DNA of 64,000 nt from Streptomyces misionensis (GCF_900104815.1 NZ_FNTD01000004.1:7005001-7069000); one strand, 5' to 3'. Positions 27,273-36,333 are shown, counted from the first letter of the stretch. A program made the numbers and translations. Notes: generated by a model not told the origin, from the letters alone.

Positions 27273-28153
27273 TGAGTCACCTCGAAGACGATCAGGGAGA
27301 ACAAACCACGTGGCGAATAAACGCCGCACTCCAGGACTCGGACGTCCCGTATGCGGCTGCCCAGCGACTCGGTCAGGCGACGGATCGTGGGCACACGGGA
27401 ATCGGAGCCGTCGTCGGCCGGTTCGTGCTCAAGGATCACGGTGAGCCGCCGAAACCTCTGTGCCGCGCGGAAGACGACGGCGGATGCGATCTGGTCGTAC
27501 GAGGGGAAAGTGCCGGGTCCGGTGCCGGACCGAGCAGCCTTCGCCGCTGTCAGGGCAAGTTCGGCCTCCGTCCGAAGCCATGCATGAGGCTCGGGCCGTG
27601 GTGAGGAGAAGCCGAACGGTGGAGAGGTGTAGAGCACGGCTCGCCGTGTTTCCTCATGGAGTTCGTCCCACACCGCCGCCTGGGTCGCGTCGCCCCAGAG
27701 GACGTGCGACCCGGCAGACGCGTTCGGGCCGCCCTCCAGATCGGCCAGCATCTCACCGTCGGAGACAGGACGTTCGGTGCTTGCACTCAGACGACGGGCC
27801 ACTGAAAGACACGAGGCCACTGGTTGGTCGGGATCCACCCGAGAGGGCAAGGTGCTTGCGTCTTCGGGACCGGCCACCGACTTGGCGAGACACACACAGG
27901 CCAGCAGGGGATCCAGCTCGATACCGAAGAAGGGCAAGCCGAGCAGGCGTGCCGCGCAAGCCGAACTTCCGCCGCCGGCGAGGGGATCCACGAACAGGTC
28001 GGCGTCCGGGCAGAGATCCCGAACTATGCGGACGGTCGTGCGAACATTTGATGCGTTTCTGGCCTGAAACCACCGGTCGATCGGTTCACATGGATCGGGG
28101 AGGTACTCCGTCAGATTCCCCGGCGGACGGTACTCCTTCAGTACCGACGTCAC
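27269..28153 (-). CDS. DNA methyltransferase-like protein (motif I then TSPPF)
   Basis: About 294 residues. SAM motif I is VDPLAGGGSSACAARLL (DPLAGGG at 56-62), followed by FFGIELDP, and the catalytic motif IV is YTSPPFG (TSPPF at 176-180). TSPPY/F is the signature of N4-cytosine and some N6-adenine amino-methyltransferases. The order motif I before IV is as in alpha/gamma-type enzymes, and I see no separate target-recognition domain. GTG 28153 is preferred over TTG 28183; neither has a well-spaced ribosome site. No restriction endonuclease gene is adjacent, which argues against a plain restriction-modification pair. Its partners are an aminotransferase and a dehydrogenase homologue. Confidence 0.78.
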   Translation of the reverse strand: MTSVLKEYRPPGNLTEYLPDPCEPIDRWFQARNASNVRTTVRIVRDLCPDADLFVDPLAGGGSSACAARLLGLPFFGIELDPLLACVCLAKSVAGPEDASTLPSRVDPDQPVASCLSVARRLSASTERPVSDGEMLADLEGGPNASAGSHVLWGDATQAAVWDELHEETRRAVLYTSPPFGFSSPRPEPHAWLRTEAELALTAAKAARSGTGPGTFPSYDQIASAVVFRAAQRFRRLTVILEHEPADDGSDSRVPTIRRLTESLGSRIRDVRVLECGVYSPRGLFSLIVFEVTQ

Positions 28154-28629
28154 AGCTCCATCGCCCCCTCGTGAGCCCGGCAATCCGAAGTACCACCGGA
28201 GAGGACTACCCTGCGAGCCTGCCGCATAAGAGCGCGTTCTAGCCGAACACGGTGGCGCGTTGGCGTCCCAGGTTGCCCGGCTCGGCAGCGGTCACATGGC
28301 GACAGGCCCCCTGGGCGCTTATGGCGTGCCGGGCCGGCAGTGCGCGATCACGCCGATACGGAACCTGGTCAATGGGTGGGGCTCGTAACGCCGCCCCCCT
28401 CAAGATCATCCGAATTGCGCCGTTTTCCAGGCCGTGTGCTACGGCAACATGTCGACCTCATGGCGGCGCCGGGCAGAACCTGGTGTTCCGGCGAGGTGCG
28501 GACCAGGTTGACGTGTACATCCCCATGTCACCTTCCGTACCCCCAGAAAGCTTCACCGCGCATGCATCCCACCTGTCTCCCCGGTGCTCCCGAGGCGCAC
28601 GTCACGTGTGTGGGGAGGAGGTGCCGCGC
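28154..28629. promoter_or_regulatory. 476-bp divergent region with repeated AACCTGGT words
   Basis: No gene is evident between the methylase-like gene and the ABC importer. The word AACCTGGT occurs at 28362-28369 and 28477-28484, and inverted as ACCAGGTT at 28502-28509. The last two form an 8-bp inverted repeat with a 17-nt centre, a candidate regulator site for the importer operon. TTGACG at 28508-28513 could be a -35, but no good -10 follows. GGGGAGGAG at 28612-28620 is the ribosome site of the first permease. Confidence 0.4.
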
Positions 28630-29613
28630 GTGGTGCGCTATGTGACACGCAAGGCGGCCGGCTGGCTCCTGATGATCGTCGTCGCGACGAACGCCACCTA
28701 TTTCCTGGCGAGTTGGTTCCTGGACCCGCGGTCGAACTTCAAGGAGCTGCGGCCCGTCCGCAGCGAGGCGCAGATCGACCGGGCCCTCGCGCCGTACAAC
28801 CTGGACCCCCGGGTGCCGCTGGTGCACCGCTGGTGGGACTGGCTGACCTCGGTGATCCTGCGCTTCGACTGGGGGAAGTCCCCGACCGGCGTCTCCGTCA
28901 ACGGCGAGGTGGGCTACCGGGCCCTGGTCAGCGCCGAGTTGGTCGTCATCGCGACCGTGCTGTCCGTCGTGATCGGCGTCGCGCTCGGCGTCTACACCGC
29001 CGCACGGCAGTACGGCTGGGCCGACCGGGTGGCCCAGGCCGTGTCCATCGTGGTGTTCAACATCCCCGCCTCCGTCGCCGCCCTCGCCGTGGTCTTCACC
29101 GCCATCTGGCTGAACCAGCACACCGGGATGCACTTCTTCTACGTCGCCGGGGAGAACTCACCCGGCGTCGAAGGGCTGCTCCCCACGATCGGGGACCGGC
29201 TGCGGCACCTGGCGCTGCCGACCGTGGCGCTCACACTGATGGGCTACGTCGGCTACCACCTGACGCAGCGTTCACTGCTGCTCGACACGCTCCACGCCGA
29301 CTTCGTGCGCACCGCCCGCGCCACCGGGCTCACCCGGGGCCAGGCCATCCGCAGGCACGCCCTGAGGGCCGCGCTCATCCCCACGGCGGCTTCCGTGGCG
29401 TTCAGCGTCCCGGCCGTCTTCACCGGCGCCGTCATCACGGAGACGATCTTCGGCTGGAACGGCATGGGCCGCTACTTCGTCCAGACCATCAGCAAGAACG
29501 ACGTGCACGGCGTCGTCGCGACGGCCGCCTTCGCCGCGGCACTCACCGCGATCGGCGCGATCCTCGCGGACATCGCCACCGTCTTCCTCGACCCGAGGGT
29601 GCGGGTGAGCTGA
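28630..29613 (+). CDS. Peptide/nickel-type ABC transporter permease (DppB-like)
   Basis: 327 residues with six hydrophobic segments and the inner-membrane permease loop RTARATGLTRGQAIRRHALRAALIP, which docks the ATPase. The N-terminal GWLLMIVVATNATYFLASWFLD and the large extracytoplasmic loop before the second helix are typical of DppB/OppB. GTG 28630 gives a 9-nt spacing from GGAGGAG; GTG 28621 would abut it and GTG 28633 is also possible. It is the first gene of a four-gene importer operon, one base before the next permease. Confidence 0.9.
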   Translation: MVRYVTRKAAGWLLMIVVATNATYFLASWFLDPRSNFKELRPVRSEAQIDRALAPYNLDPRVPLVHRWWDWLTSVILRFDWGKSPTGVSVNGEVGYRALVSAELVVIATVLSVVIGVALGVYTAARQYGWADRVAQAVSIVVFNIPASVAALAVVFTAIWLNQHTGMHFFYVAGENSPGVEGLLPTIGDRLRHLALPTVALTLMGYVGYHLTQRSLLLDTLHADFVRTARATGLTRGQAIRRHALRAALIPTAASVAFSVPAVFTGAVITETIFGWNGMGRYFVQTISKNDVHGVVATAAFAAALTAIGAILADIATVFLDPRVRVS

Positions 29614-29614
29614 C

Positions 29615-30565
29615 GTGACCGCCGACGCCACGACCACCCCCTCCCCCCGCCCCGCCGGGGAGCAGGCCCCCGAAGCGGCAACCACCCCGCCCCAGCGCGC
29701 GCACCTCGGCCTCGGCCGGCTCTATCTGCGGCGCTTCCTGCGCAACCGCCTCGCCGTCGTCGGAGTGGTGATCTTCCTACTGCTGGTGCTCTTCGGAGCG
29801 TTCGGCGGCCGGTTCACCTCCTACGCGTACACCGACGCCGACTTCACCGCGCTCACCCAGCCGCCGAGCGGCCTCCACTGGTTCGGCACCAACCAGGGGG
29901 GCAACGACATCTACGCCTGCGCCGTGCACGGGCTCCAGCGCTCCCTGGTGATCGCCGTGAGCGTGTCCGTGCTGACGATCGTGCTGGCCGCGATCATCGG
30001 CTCCGGCGCCGCGTACTTCGGGGGCCGGGTCGAGCGGATGACCCTCGCCGTCATCCACTTCCTCCTGGTCGTCCCCTCGTTCCTCATCCTCGCCCTGGTC
30101 TCCCACCGGCTGGCCGGCGACTGGCGCGTGCTGATCGTCGTGCTGACCGTGTTCGGCTGGATGTCCACGGCCCGGGTGATCTGGTCGGTGTCGACCTCAC
30201 TGCGCGAACGGGACTACGTGCGGGCGGCCGAGTTCATGGGCGTCGGCCCGCTGCGCATCACCCTGCGCCACATCATCCCCAACCTCGGCTCCCTGCTGAT
30301 CGTCAACCTGACCCTCGGCGTCGTCGCGACCGTGCTCAGCGAAACCGCCCTGTCCTTCCTGGGGTTCGGCGTCCAGACCCCGGACGTCTCCCTCGGCACC
30401 ATGCTCGCGGACGGCGCGGGCACCATCACCAGCGCCCCCTGGCTCTTCGCCTTCCCCGCGGGGCTGGTCGTGCTGCTCACCGTGTCGATGACCTTCATCG
30501 GCGACGGCCTGCGCGACGCCCTCGACCCCACGTCGGTGACCGGCTCGGCAGGAGGCCGACGATGA
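29615..30565 (+). CDS. Peptide-type ABC transporter permease (DppC-like)
   Basis: 316 residues. A cytoplasmic Pro/Ala-rich N-terminus precedes FLRNRLAVVGVVIFLLLVLFGAF, the DppC/OppC-type first helix. LHWFGTNQGGNDIYA is the family loop, and REREYV-like RERDYVRAAEFMGVGPLRITLRHIIPN is the ATPase-docking EAA loop. It starts with GTG one base after the first permease stop and ends in an ATGA overlap with the ATPase gene. Confidence 0.9.
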   Translation: MTADATTTPSPRPAGEQAPEAATTPPQRAHLGLGRLYLRRFLRNRLAVVGVVIFLLLVLFGAFGGRFTSYAYTDADFTALTQPPSGLHWFGTNQGGNDIYACAVHGLQRSLVIAVSVSVLTIVLAAIIGSGAAYFGGRVERMTLAVIHFLLVVPSFLILALVSHRLAGDWRVLIVVLTVFGWMSTARVIWSVSTSLRERDYVRAAEFMGVGPLRITLRHIIPNLGSLLIVNLTLGVVATVLSETALSFLGFGVQTPDVSLGTMLADGAGTITSAPWLFAFPAGLVVLLTVSMTFIGDGLRDALDPTSVTGSAGGRR

Positions 30566-32646
30566 CCCTCGCGACCCCGCTGCCCGCCCCGGCGCCGTCC
30601 ACCGGCACGGACCCCGTCCTCTCCGTGCGGGACCTGCGGATCTCCTTCCCCTCCGAGGCGGGCACCGTCGAGGCGGTGCGCGGCGTCGGCTTCGACCTGC
30701 TGCCCGGCCGTACCCTCTGCGTCGTCGGCGAGTCCGGCTCGGGCAAGTCGGCCACCGCGATGGGCATCATGGGCCTGCTGCCCCCGACCGCCGACGTGCG
30801 CGGCCAGGTGCTGCTCGACGGCGAGGACCTCATCGGCCTCGACGACCGGGCGCTGTCGAAGATCCGCGGCAACTCCATCGGCATGGTCTTCCAGGACCCC
30901 CTGTCCGCCCTCACCCCGATCTTCTCCGTGGGCAGACAGCTTGCCGACGCCCTGCGGGTCCACCAGGACCTCACCAAGCGGGCGGCCTGGGAGCAGGCCG
31001 TGCAACTGCTCGACCTCGTCGGCATCCCCGACCCGCGCGGCCGGGCCGCATCCTTCCCGCACGAGTTCTCCGGCGGGATGCGCCAGCGGGTGGTCATCGC
31101 CATGGCCATCGCCAACCGGCCGTCCGTGCTCGTCGCCGACGAACCCACCACCGCGCTCGACGTCACCGTGCAGGCCCAGATCCTGGACGTGCTGCGGCTG
31201 GCGCAGCGGGAGACCGGCGCCGCCCTCCTGCTGATCACGCACGACCTCGGGCTCGTCGCGGGCCACGCGGACGACGTCGCCGTCATGTACGCGGGCCGGT
31301 TCGTGGAACGGGCGGGCGCCGTCGAACTCTTCCGCCGCCCGACGATGCCGTACACCGCGCGGCTGCTGGCCGCCGTGCCGACCGTGGACAGCGGCGTCCG
31401 CCGACCGCTGGTCCCGATCGGCGGGGAGCCGCCCGCCCTGGTGGGCCTCCCGGACGGGTGCCCCTTCGCGCCCCGCTGCGCCGTCGCCCTCGACGCGTGC
31501 CGCTCCGGCGAACCGGAGTTGCGCCACGTCACCGGACACGGGGACGTGGCCTGCCTGCGCGCAGCCGAGATCGCCGACGGATCGCTGGACCCGACGGGCG
31601 ATGCCGCGCCCGCCGAGCAGCCGGCACCCTCGGGGCGGGCCGAGGCCGGCGAGGTGGTGCTCCGCGTCGAGGACCTCGTGAAGACGTTCCCGGTGACCAA
31701 GGGAGCCCTCCTCAAGCGCCGGATTGGTACGCTGCACGCCGTCAACCGGGTCGGCTTCGAACTGCGCGCCGGGGAGACGCTCGGTCTGGTGGGGGAGTCC
31801 GGCAGCGGCAAGACGACGACCCTGCTGGAGATCCTGCGGCTGCGCCGGCCCGAGGGCGGCCGGATCGAGATCTCCGGCACCGACGTCGGCACGGTCGCGT
31901 CCGGCCCGCGCGCCCGGGAGCTGCGGCAGGACGTACAGATCGTCATGCAGGACCCGTTGGGGGCGCTGGACCCCCGGATGCCCGTCTTCCACTCGCTGGC
32001 CGAACCCCTGCGGGCGGCCGGACGCGACCGCGAGTCGATCCGCGCCCGGGTCCGCGAACTGCTGGCCCTGGTAGGGCTGGACGACTCGGTCGGCGACCGC
32101 TTCCCGGCCCAGCTCTCCGGCGGCCAGCGCCAACGGGTCGGCATCGCACGTGCGTTGGCGACGGAGCCCAGGCTGCTCGCGCTGGACGAGCCGCTCTCCG
32201 CCCTGGACGTGTCGGTGCAGGCCGGGGTGATCAACCTGCTGGCCCGGCTCAAGCGGGAACTCGGGCTCGCCTACCTCGTGGTGGCCCACGACCTGGCCGT
32301 GATCCGGTACATCTCCGACCGCATCGCGGTGATGTACCTGGGGCACATCGTCGAGACCGGGGACACCGAGGCGATCTTCTCCGACCCCAGGCACCCCTAC
32401 ACCCGTGCACTGCTGTCGGCGATCCCGATACCCGACCCGGAGCGCGAACGCACCCGTGAACGCGTCGTGCTGGAGGGGGAACAACCGAACGCCACGCGGC
32501 TGCCCGCCGGTTGTGTCTTCGCCGACCGCTGCCCGCTGTACCGCGCTGCCGACGACGAACTGCGCCACCGCTGCCGCACCCAGCCACCCGTGCCGACCCC
32601 CGCGGCCGGACACCCCGGCCACCAGTACGCCTGCCACGGCGTCTGA
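30562..32646 (+). CDS. Fused peptide ABC transporter ATPase (DppD-DppF type)
   Basis: 694 residues with two complete ABC domains in one chain. The first has Walker A GESGSGKSA, signature SGGMRQR and Walker B VLVADEPTTALD. The second has GESGSGKTT, LSGGQRQRVGIARAL and LLALDEPLSALD. Each ends in the Cys-bearing oligopeptide-transporter tail (CPFAPRCAVALDAC and CVFADRCPLY). One polypeptide therefore replaces the usual two ATPases. ATG 30562 overlaps the permease stop as ATGA. Confidence 0.93.
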   Translation: MTLATPLPAPAPSTGTDPVLSVRDLRISFPSEAGTVEAVRGVGFDLLPGRTLCVVGESGSGKSATAMGIMGLLPPTADVRGQVLLDGEDLIGLDDRALSKIRGNSIGMVFQDPLSALTPIFSVGRQLADALRVHQDLTKRAAWEQAVQLLDLVGIPDPRGRAASFPHEFSGGMRQRVVIAMAIANRPSVLVADEPTTALDVTVQAQILDVLRLAQRETGAALLLITHDLGLVAGHADDVAVMYAGRFVERAGAVELFRRPTMPYTARLLAAVPTVDSGVRRPLVPIGGEPPALVGLPDGCPFAPRCAVALDACRSGEPELRHVTGHGDVACLRAAEIADGSLDPTGDAAPAEQPAPSGRAEAGEVVLRVEDLVKTFPVTKGALLKRRIGTLHAVNRVGFELRAGETLGLVGESGSGKTTTLLEILRLRRPEGGRIEISGTDVGTVASGPRARELRQDVQIVMQDPLGALDPRMPVFHSLAEPLRAAGRDRESIRARVRELLALVGLDDSVGDRFPAQLSGGQRQRVGIARALATEPRLLALDEPLSALDVSVQAGVINLLARLKRELGLAYLVVAHDLAVIRYISDRIAVMYLGHIVETGDTEAIFSDPRHPYTRALLSAIPIPDPERERTRERVVLEGEQPNATRLPAGCVFADRCPLYRAADDELRHRCRTQPPVPTPAAGHPGHQYACHGV

Positions 32647-32733
32647 CCGCCCCGGCCGCCGGTACGCCCGCCACGGCCCCGGACCCCGGCCCGGCGACGT
32701 TGTCCCTCACCGACCTCTAAGGAACCCCCCGCC

Positions 32734-34341
32734 ATGCGCACGAGACTGGCCCTGCCCGTCGCCCTGATCGCCGCCATCTCCGTCGCCGCCACCGCGTGCC
32801 AGTCCTCCTCGGGGAAGGACTCCGCGCGGTCGGACGCGAAGAACGCCCCCGCGGCCGCGCCGTCCGCCGCCGACTACAACCCCACGCCCTACGACCGGGT
32901 CAAGGACGGGGGCACCTACACCACGGTCGGGACCTTCGACGACCAGGGCAACCCGTTCAACGTCAACTCCACGCTGACCGCGTCCCGCGTCTGGGCCTGG
33001 TACAACGCCGACGCGATCACCTACTCGCCGACCGGCGACGTGCAGTACAACCCGGACTACTTCAGCGACGTCAAGGTCGCCGTGGTGGGCGGGAACCAGA
33101 GGGTCACGCTGACCATCAACCCCAAGGCCGTCTTCAACGACGGCACACCCATCGACTGGACCGCGATCAGGGCCACCTGGAAGGCCAACAACGGTTCCGA
33201 CAAGGCGTACGCCGCCTCCTCGACGGACGGCTACGACCAGATCACCTCGGTGACGAAGGGCGAGAACGCCAAGCAGGCCGTGATCACCTTCCGCGGAGTG
33301 AACCCGTCCTGGTCGAGCCTGTTCACCACCTTCCTGCACCCCAAGGCCGCGACGGTCGCGAACTTCAACGACGCCTACGTCAAGAAGGCCCACCCCGAGT
33401 GGGGCGCGGGGCCGTACACCGTCGGCAAGTGGGACACCCACTCCGGCGACATCACGTTCGTCCGCAACCCGAAGTGGTGGGGCCGCAAGGGCAAGCTCGA
33501 CAAGCGGGTCTACGTCAACCTGGAATCGACCGCCGCGATCAACGCCTTCAAGAACGGGCAGATCGACTACGTCTCCGCGACCGACGCCGAAAGCCTGAAC
33601 CAGATCAAGGGACTTCAGGGCACGGAGATCCGCAGCGGCGGAAGCCCCTTCGAGTACTCGCTCTACTTCAACACCAAGTCCTCCGTCATCGCCGACAAGG
33701 CCGTGCGCAAGGCCATCGAGGAGAGCGTCGACCGCACGCAGATCGCGAAGATCCGGTTCCAGGGCCTGGACTACAAGGAGCCGCTGCCCGGTTCCGCCAT
33801 CCTCTACAGCTTCCAGAAGGGCTACCAGGACAACGTCTCCGCCGTGCTGAAGTACGCGCCGCAGGAGGCCGGGAAGGAACTGGACGCGGCGGGCTGGAAG
33901 CCCGGGAGCGACGGCGTACGCGTCAAGAACGGCAAGAAGCTCGAAGTCGGCTACACGCTCCTCGGCGACGACCCGCTGGACAAGGCGACCGCCGGCGCCC
34001 TCGCGGCGATGCTGAAGCCGGTGGGCATCCACCTCGACGTCAGAAAGGCCGACGAGGCGGACTTCTCCAAGATCCTCAGCGACCGCAAGTTCGACCTGTT
34101 CCTGTCGGGCAACCGCTCGATGGACCCGTTCGGCGCCCGCTACCTGTGCGACTTCTACTGCTCCGACCGCGACTCCAACATCACCGGTGCGGGCTCGCCC
34201 GCGCTGGACCGGGAGATCCGCGCCACCGGCGAGATCGCCGACCTCGGCAAGCAGGCCGCCGCGGCCAACGAGGTCGAGCGGAAGGCGCTCCGGGAGTACG
34301 CCTTCCTCCCGCTGTTCAGCGGCCCTCGACCTACGGGGTGA
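32734..34341 (+). CDS. ABC transporter substrate-binding lipoprotein, frameshifted near the 3' end
   Basis: 535 residues as read, a family 5 extracellular solute-binding protein. A lipoprotein signal (VALIAAISVAATAC) has a lipobox ending at Cys22. The mature protein has GGTYTTVGTFDDQGNPFN, NPKWWG and YSLYFNTKSS, as in peptide-binding proteins. The reading frame breaks near 34325: the +1 frame ends in GPRPTG, while another frame continues with STYGVKKGLANVGATIFYN to a stop at 34415, a normal family ending. One base appears deleted in GGCCCTCGACC. The last 25-30 residues are therefore replaced, and the protein may be impaired, or the base loss may be a sequencing error. It is the last gene of the importer operon. 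Confidence 0.85.
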   Translation: MRTRLALPVALIAAISVAATACQSSSGKDSARSDAKNAPAAAPSAADYNPTPYDRVKDGGTYTTVGTFDDQGNPFNVNSTLTASRVWAWYNADAITYSPTGDVQYNPDYFSDVKVAVVGGNQRVTLTINPKAVFNDGTPIDWTAIRATWKANNGSDKAYAASSTDGYDQITSVTKGENAKQAVITFRGVNPSWSSLFTTFLHPKAATVANFNDAYVKKAHPEWGAGPYTVGKWDTHSGDITFVRNPKWWGRKGKLDKRVYVNLESTAAINAFKNGQIDYVSATDAESLNQIKGLQGTEIRSGGSPFEYSLYFNTKSSVIADKAVRKAIEESVDRTQIAKIRFQGLDYKEPLPGSAILYSFQKGYQDNVSAVLKYAPQEAGKELDAAGWKPGSDGVRVKNGKKLEVGYTLLGDDPLDKATAGALAAMLKPVGIHLDVRKADEADFSKILSDRKFDLFLSGNRSMDPFGARYLCDFYCSDRDSNITGAGSPALDREIRATGEIADLGKQAAAANEVERKALREYAFLPLFSGPRPTG

Positions 34342-34415
34342 AGAAGGGCCTCGCCAACGTCGGCGCGACCATCTTCTACAACCCGCTCCCGGAGACGGTC
34401 GGCTGGGAGAAGTGA
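34326..34415 (+). pseudogene. Out-of-frame C-terminal tail of the substrate-binding protein
   Basis: In the frame that ends at 34415 the bases encode STYGVKKGLANVGATIFYNP and a short acidic/Trp end, the expected C-terminus of the preceding lipoprotein. It has no start of its own. With one extra base near 34325 it would join the upstream frame to give about 560 residues. Confidence 0.75.
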
Positions 34416-34420
34416 CCGCC

Positions 34421-34466
34421 CCGGGCGGGGGGACGGCGGCCGCCCGCCGCCGTCCCCCCCGCCCGG
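34421..34466. terminator. Long GC hairpin between convergent genes
   Basis: An approximately 19-bp stem (CCGGGCGGGGGGACGGCGG against its complement, with one bulged C) closes a short loop around 34440-34446. It lies just after the importer operon and before the 3' end of the DUF1684 gene on the other strand, so it fits a bidirectional terminator. Confidence 0.75.
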
Positions 34467-34505
34467 CCCGCTGCGAGGAGCGTCCGCCGCGGCCGGCGCA
34501 GCCGC

Positions 34506-35330
34506 TCAGGACCCGCCGCGCTCGCGGGGGATCCGCAGACCCGCCTCGATCGCCACCGGCAGCCGGTTCTCGGCCGGTGGCAGCGGGCAGGTGGCCAGGT
34601 CCGTGTAGGCGCACGGCAGGTTCGCGGCGCGGTTGAAGTCCAGGACGACCGTGCCGTCGGCGGCGGGTGGCCCGACGGTCAGTACCCGGTTGGCGGCGTA
34701 GGTGGTGACCCCGGAGGTCGCGTCGGTGAACAGCACCATCAGCCGGCCGGCGCCGGGACCGGGGAACGCGGTCAGGGAGAGCCGTTGCCCGAGCAGGTCG
34801 AACTCGATCCTGCCCGGGGCGTCGTAGACGTGTTCGAGGCCCTCGACGGCCGCGCCCACGGTGGTCGGCCGCGGCTCGTCGAAGGGGACGTAGCGGCCCG
34901 TCACGGCCCAGCGCGGGTCGGGGGCGTAGGCGGGCGTCCCGGTGAAGGCCGTACGCAGCGGCGCGTCCGGGTGCCGGGGGCGCACGATGTCATGGCCGCC
35001 CCGCCTGGCGACCTCGATGACCGCGTCCCCCCACACCGCGTCGACGCCACCGCGCTCGGCGAGCACGCCGAAGCGGTGTTCACCCCGTACCGGCGTTCCG
35101 CCGACGACGAGTTCCTCCCCGTCGTCGAGGCGCACCACCACCCCGTCGGGACCGGTGTGCCACGCGCCGGGCGCGTCGGGGAAACGCCGCGACGTCTCGT
35201 CGAGCCAGTGCAGGTCGGTGATGGCCAGGAACCCGTGCGGGTCGGCGATCCTGGCCTCCTGGGCGCGGTACCACTCCCGCCAGTTCTCGGTGAACTCCTG
35301 GAGGTCCGTCGCGGTGGCCTCGGTGGTCAT
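34506..35330 (-). CDS. DUF1684 family protein
   Basis: 274 residues of the DUF1684 family, recognised by the C-terminal block LDFNRAANLPCAYTDLATC followed by PLPPAENRLPVAIEAG. An N-terminal WREWYRAQEARIADPHGFLA and ITDLHWL also fit. The family function is not established. ATG 35330 is preceded by AAGGAG at good spacing, and no signal peptide is visible. It is followed by the shared terminator hairpin. An upstream hairpin at 35348-35364 separates it from the F420-type oxidoreductase gene on the same strand. Confidence 0.88.
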   Translation of the reverse strand: MTTEATATDLQEFTENWREWYRAQEARIADPHGFLAITDLHWLDETSRRFPDAPGAWHTGPDGVVVRLDDGEELVVGGTPVRGEHRFGVLAERGGVDAVWGDAVIEVARRGGHDIVRPRHPDAPLRTAFTGTPAYAPDPRWAVTGRYVPFDEPRPTTVGAAVEGLEHVYDAPGRIEFDLLGQRLSLTAFPGPGAGRLMVLFTDATSGVTTYAANRVLTVGPPAADGTVVLDFNRAANLPCAYTDLATCPLPPAENRLPVAIEAGLRIPRERGGS

Positions 35331-35347
35331 CGGTTCTCCTTCGTCAC

Positions 35348-35364
35348 GCGAGGCCCGGCCTCGC
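35348..35364 (-). terminator. Small perfect hairpin in the gene gap
   Basis: A 7-bp perfect stem GCGAGGC/GCCTCGC with a 3-nt loop lies between the oxidoreductase stop and the DUF1684 ribosome site. It may end the upstream transcript or sit in the DUF1684 leader; the short stem keeps this tentative. Confidence 0.4.
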
Positions 35365-35409
35365 ACGGGGGGACGGGGCAGCCGGTCGGGCCGGTGCCGC
35401 TGGGCCGGC

Positions 35410-36333
35410 TCATCCGGCCAGTTCGCCGAGGAGCGCCCAGGTGCGGCGGCGGTCCGCGTCCCCGGCGATCTCGGTCCCGGTGAACACGACCTCGGTGGCC
35501 CCGGCGTCGCGGTAGCGCCGCACCTCGGCCTCGACGGCCTTCTCGTCGCCGATCACGGCCAGGTCGGCGGCCCGGCGGCCACCGGAGAGTTCGATGACCC
35601 GCGCGTAGGACGGGATCTGTTCGTAGAACGAGAGGGTTTCGGTGGCCTTCGCCCGCACCGCGTCGACGTCGTCCGTGACCACGCCGGGCACCAGGGCCAC
35701 GATCCGGGGCGCGGGACGGCCGGCGGCCTGCGCCGCTGCGGTCAGGGCGGGGACGATGTGCTCCGCCAGGGCACGCGGGCCCGCCAGGTACGGCAGGATC
35801 CCGTCCGCCAGCTCGCCGCTGACCCGCAGCGCCTGCGGCCCCATCGCGGCGACCAGCAGGGGGACCCCGCCCTCGGCGCCCGGTACACGCGCCGGCACCG
35901 GGGTGGCGGCGGTGAGCAGCTCACCGTGGAAGTCGGCCGTTCCCGTCTCGGTCAACTGCCTGAGCGCGACGAGGAATTCGCGGAGGCGGGCGATGGGGCG
36001 CTCGAAGGGGAGGCCGAAGCCGGACTCCGTCAGCAGTTTGGTGCCCAGGGCCAGCCCGAGGTGGTAGCGGCCGTGTGTCGCGGCCTGGGCGGTCTGGGCC
36101 TGGCTGGAGACCAGCAGCGGGTGCCGGCCGAAGACGGGGATCGCGGAGGTGCCCACGTGCAGTCCGGGTACCGCGCGCCCGACGAGCGCGGCGAGCTGGG
36201 GCGAGTCCGCGCCGAAGGTCTGGCCGAACCAGGCCGACCGCAGACCGGCGGCCGCGGCCTCCTGGGCCAGCCGCACGGCGGCGTCGACCTGGTTCTGCGC
36301 CTGGGACGCGTCGAGTGCTACTCCAACAGTCAT
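35410..36333 (-). CDS. LLM-class (F420-type) flavin-dependent oxidoreductase
   Basis: 307 residues of the luciferase-like monooxygenase fold. GLRSAWFGQTFGADSPQLAAL, AIPVFGRHPLLVSSQAQTA and GRYHLGLALGTKLL are typical of the F420-dependent branch found in actinobacteria. VPLLVAAMGPQALRVSGELADGIL is the family core strand/helix. ATG 36333 starts at MTVGVALDASQAQNQ, the usual first strand; no good ribosome site precedes it. The substrate cannot be predicted. Confidence 0.88.
   Translation of the reverse strand: MTVGVALDASQAQNQVDAAVRLAQEAAAAGLRSAWFGQTFGADSPQLAALVGRAVPGLHVGTSAIPVFGRHPLLVSSQAQTAQAATHGRYHLGLALGTKLLTESGFGLPFERPIARLREFLVALRQLTETGTADFHGELLTAATPVPARVPGAEGGVPLLVAAMGPQALRVSGELADGILPYLAGPRALAEHIVPALTAAAQAAGRPAPRIVALVPGVVTDDVDAVRAKATETLSFYEQIPSYARVIELSGGRRAADLAVIGDEKAVEAEVRRYRDAGATEVVFTGTEIAGDADRRRTWALLGELAG

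Noticed and set aside
27269..28153. Classical restriction-modification system
   Set aside because: Only a methylase-like gene is present, and the neighbours are an aminotransferase and a dehydrogenase homologue with no endonuclease motif.
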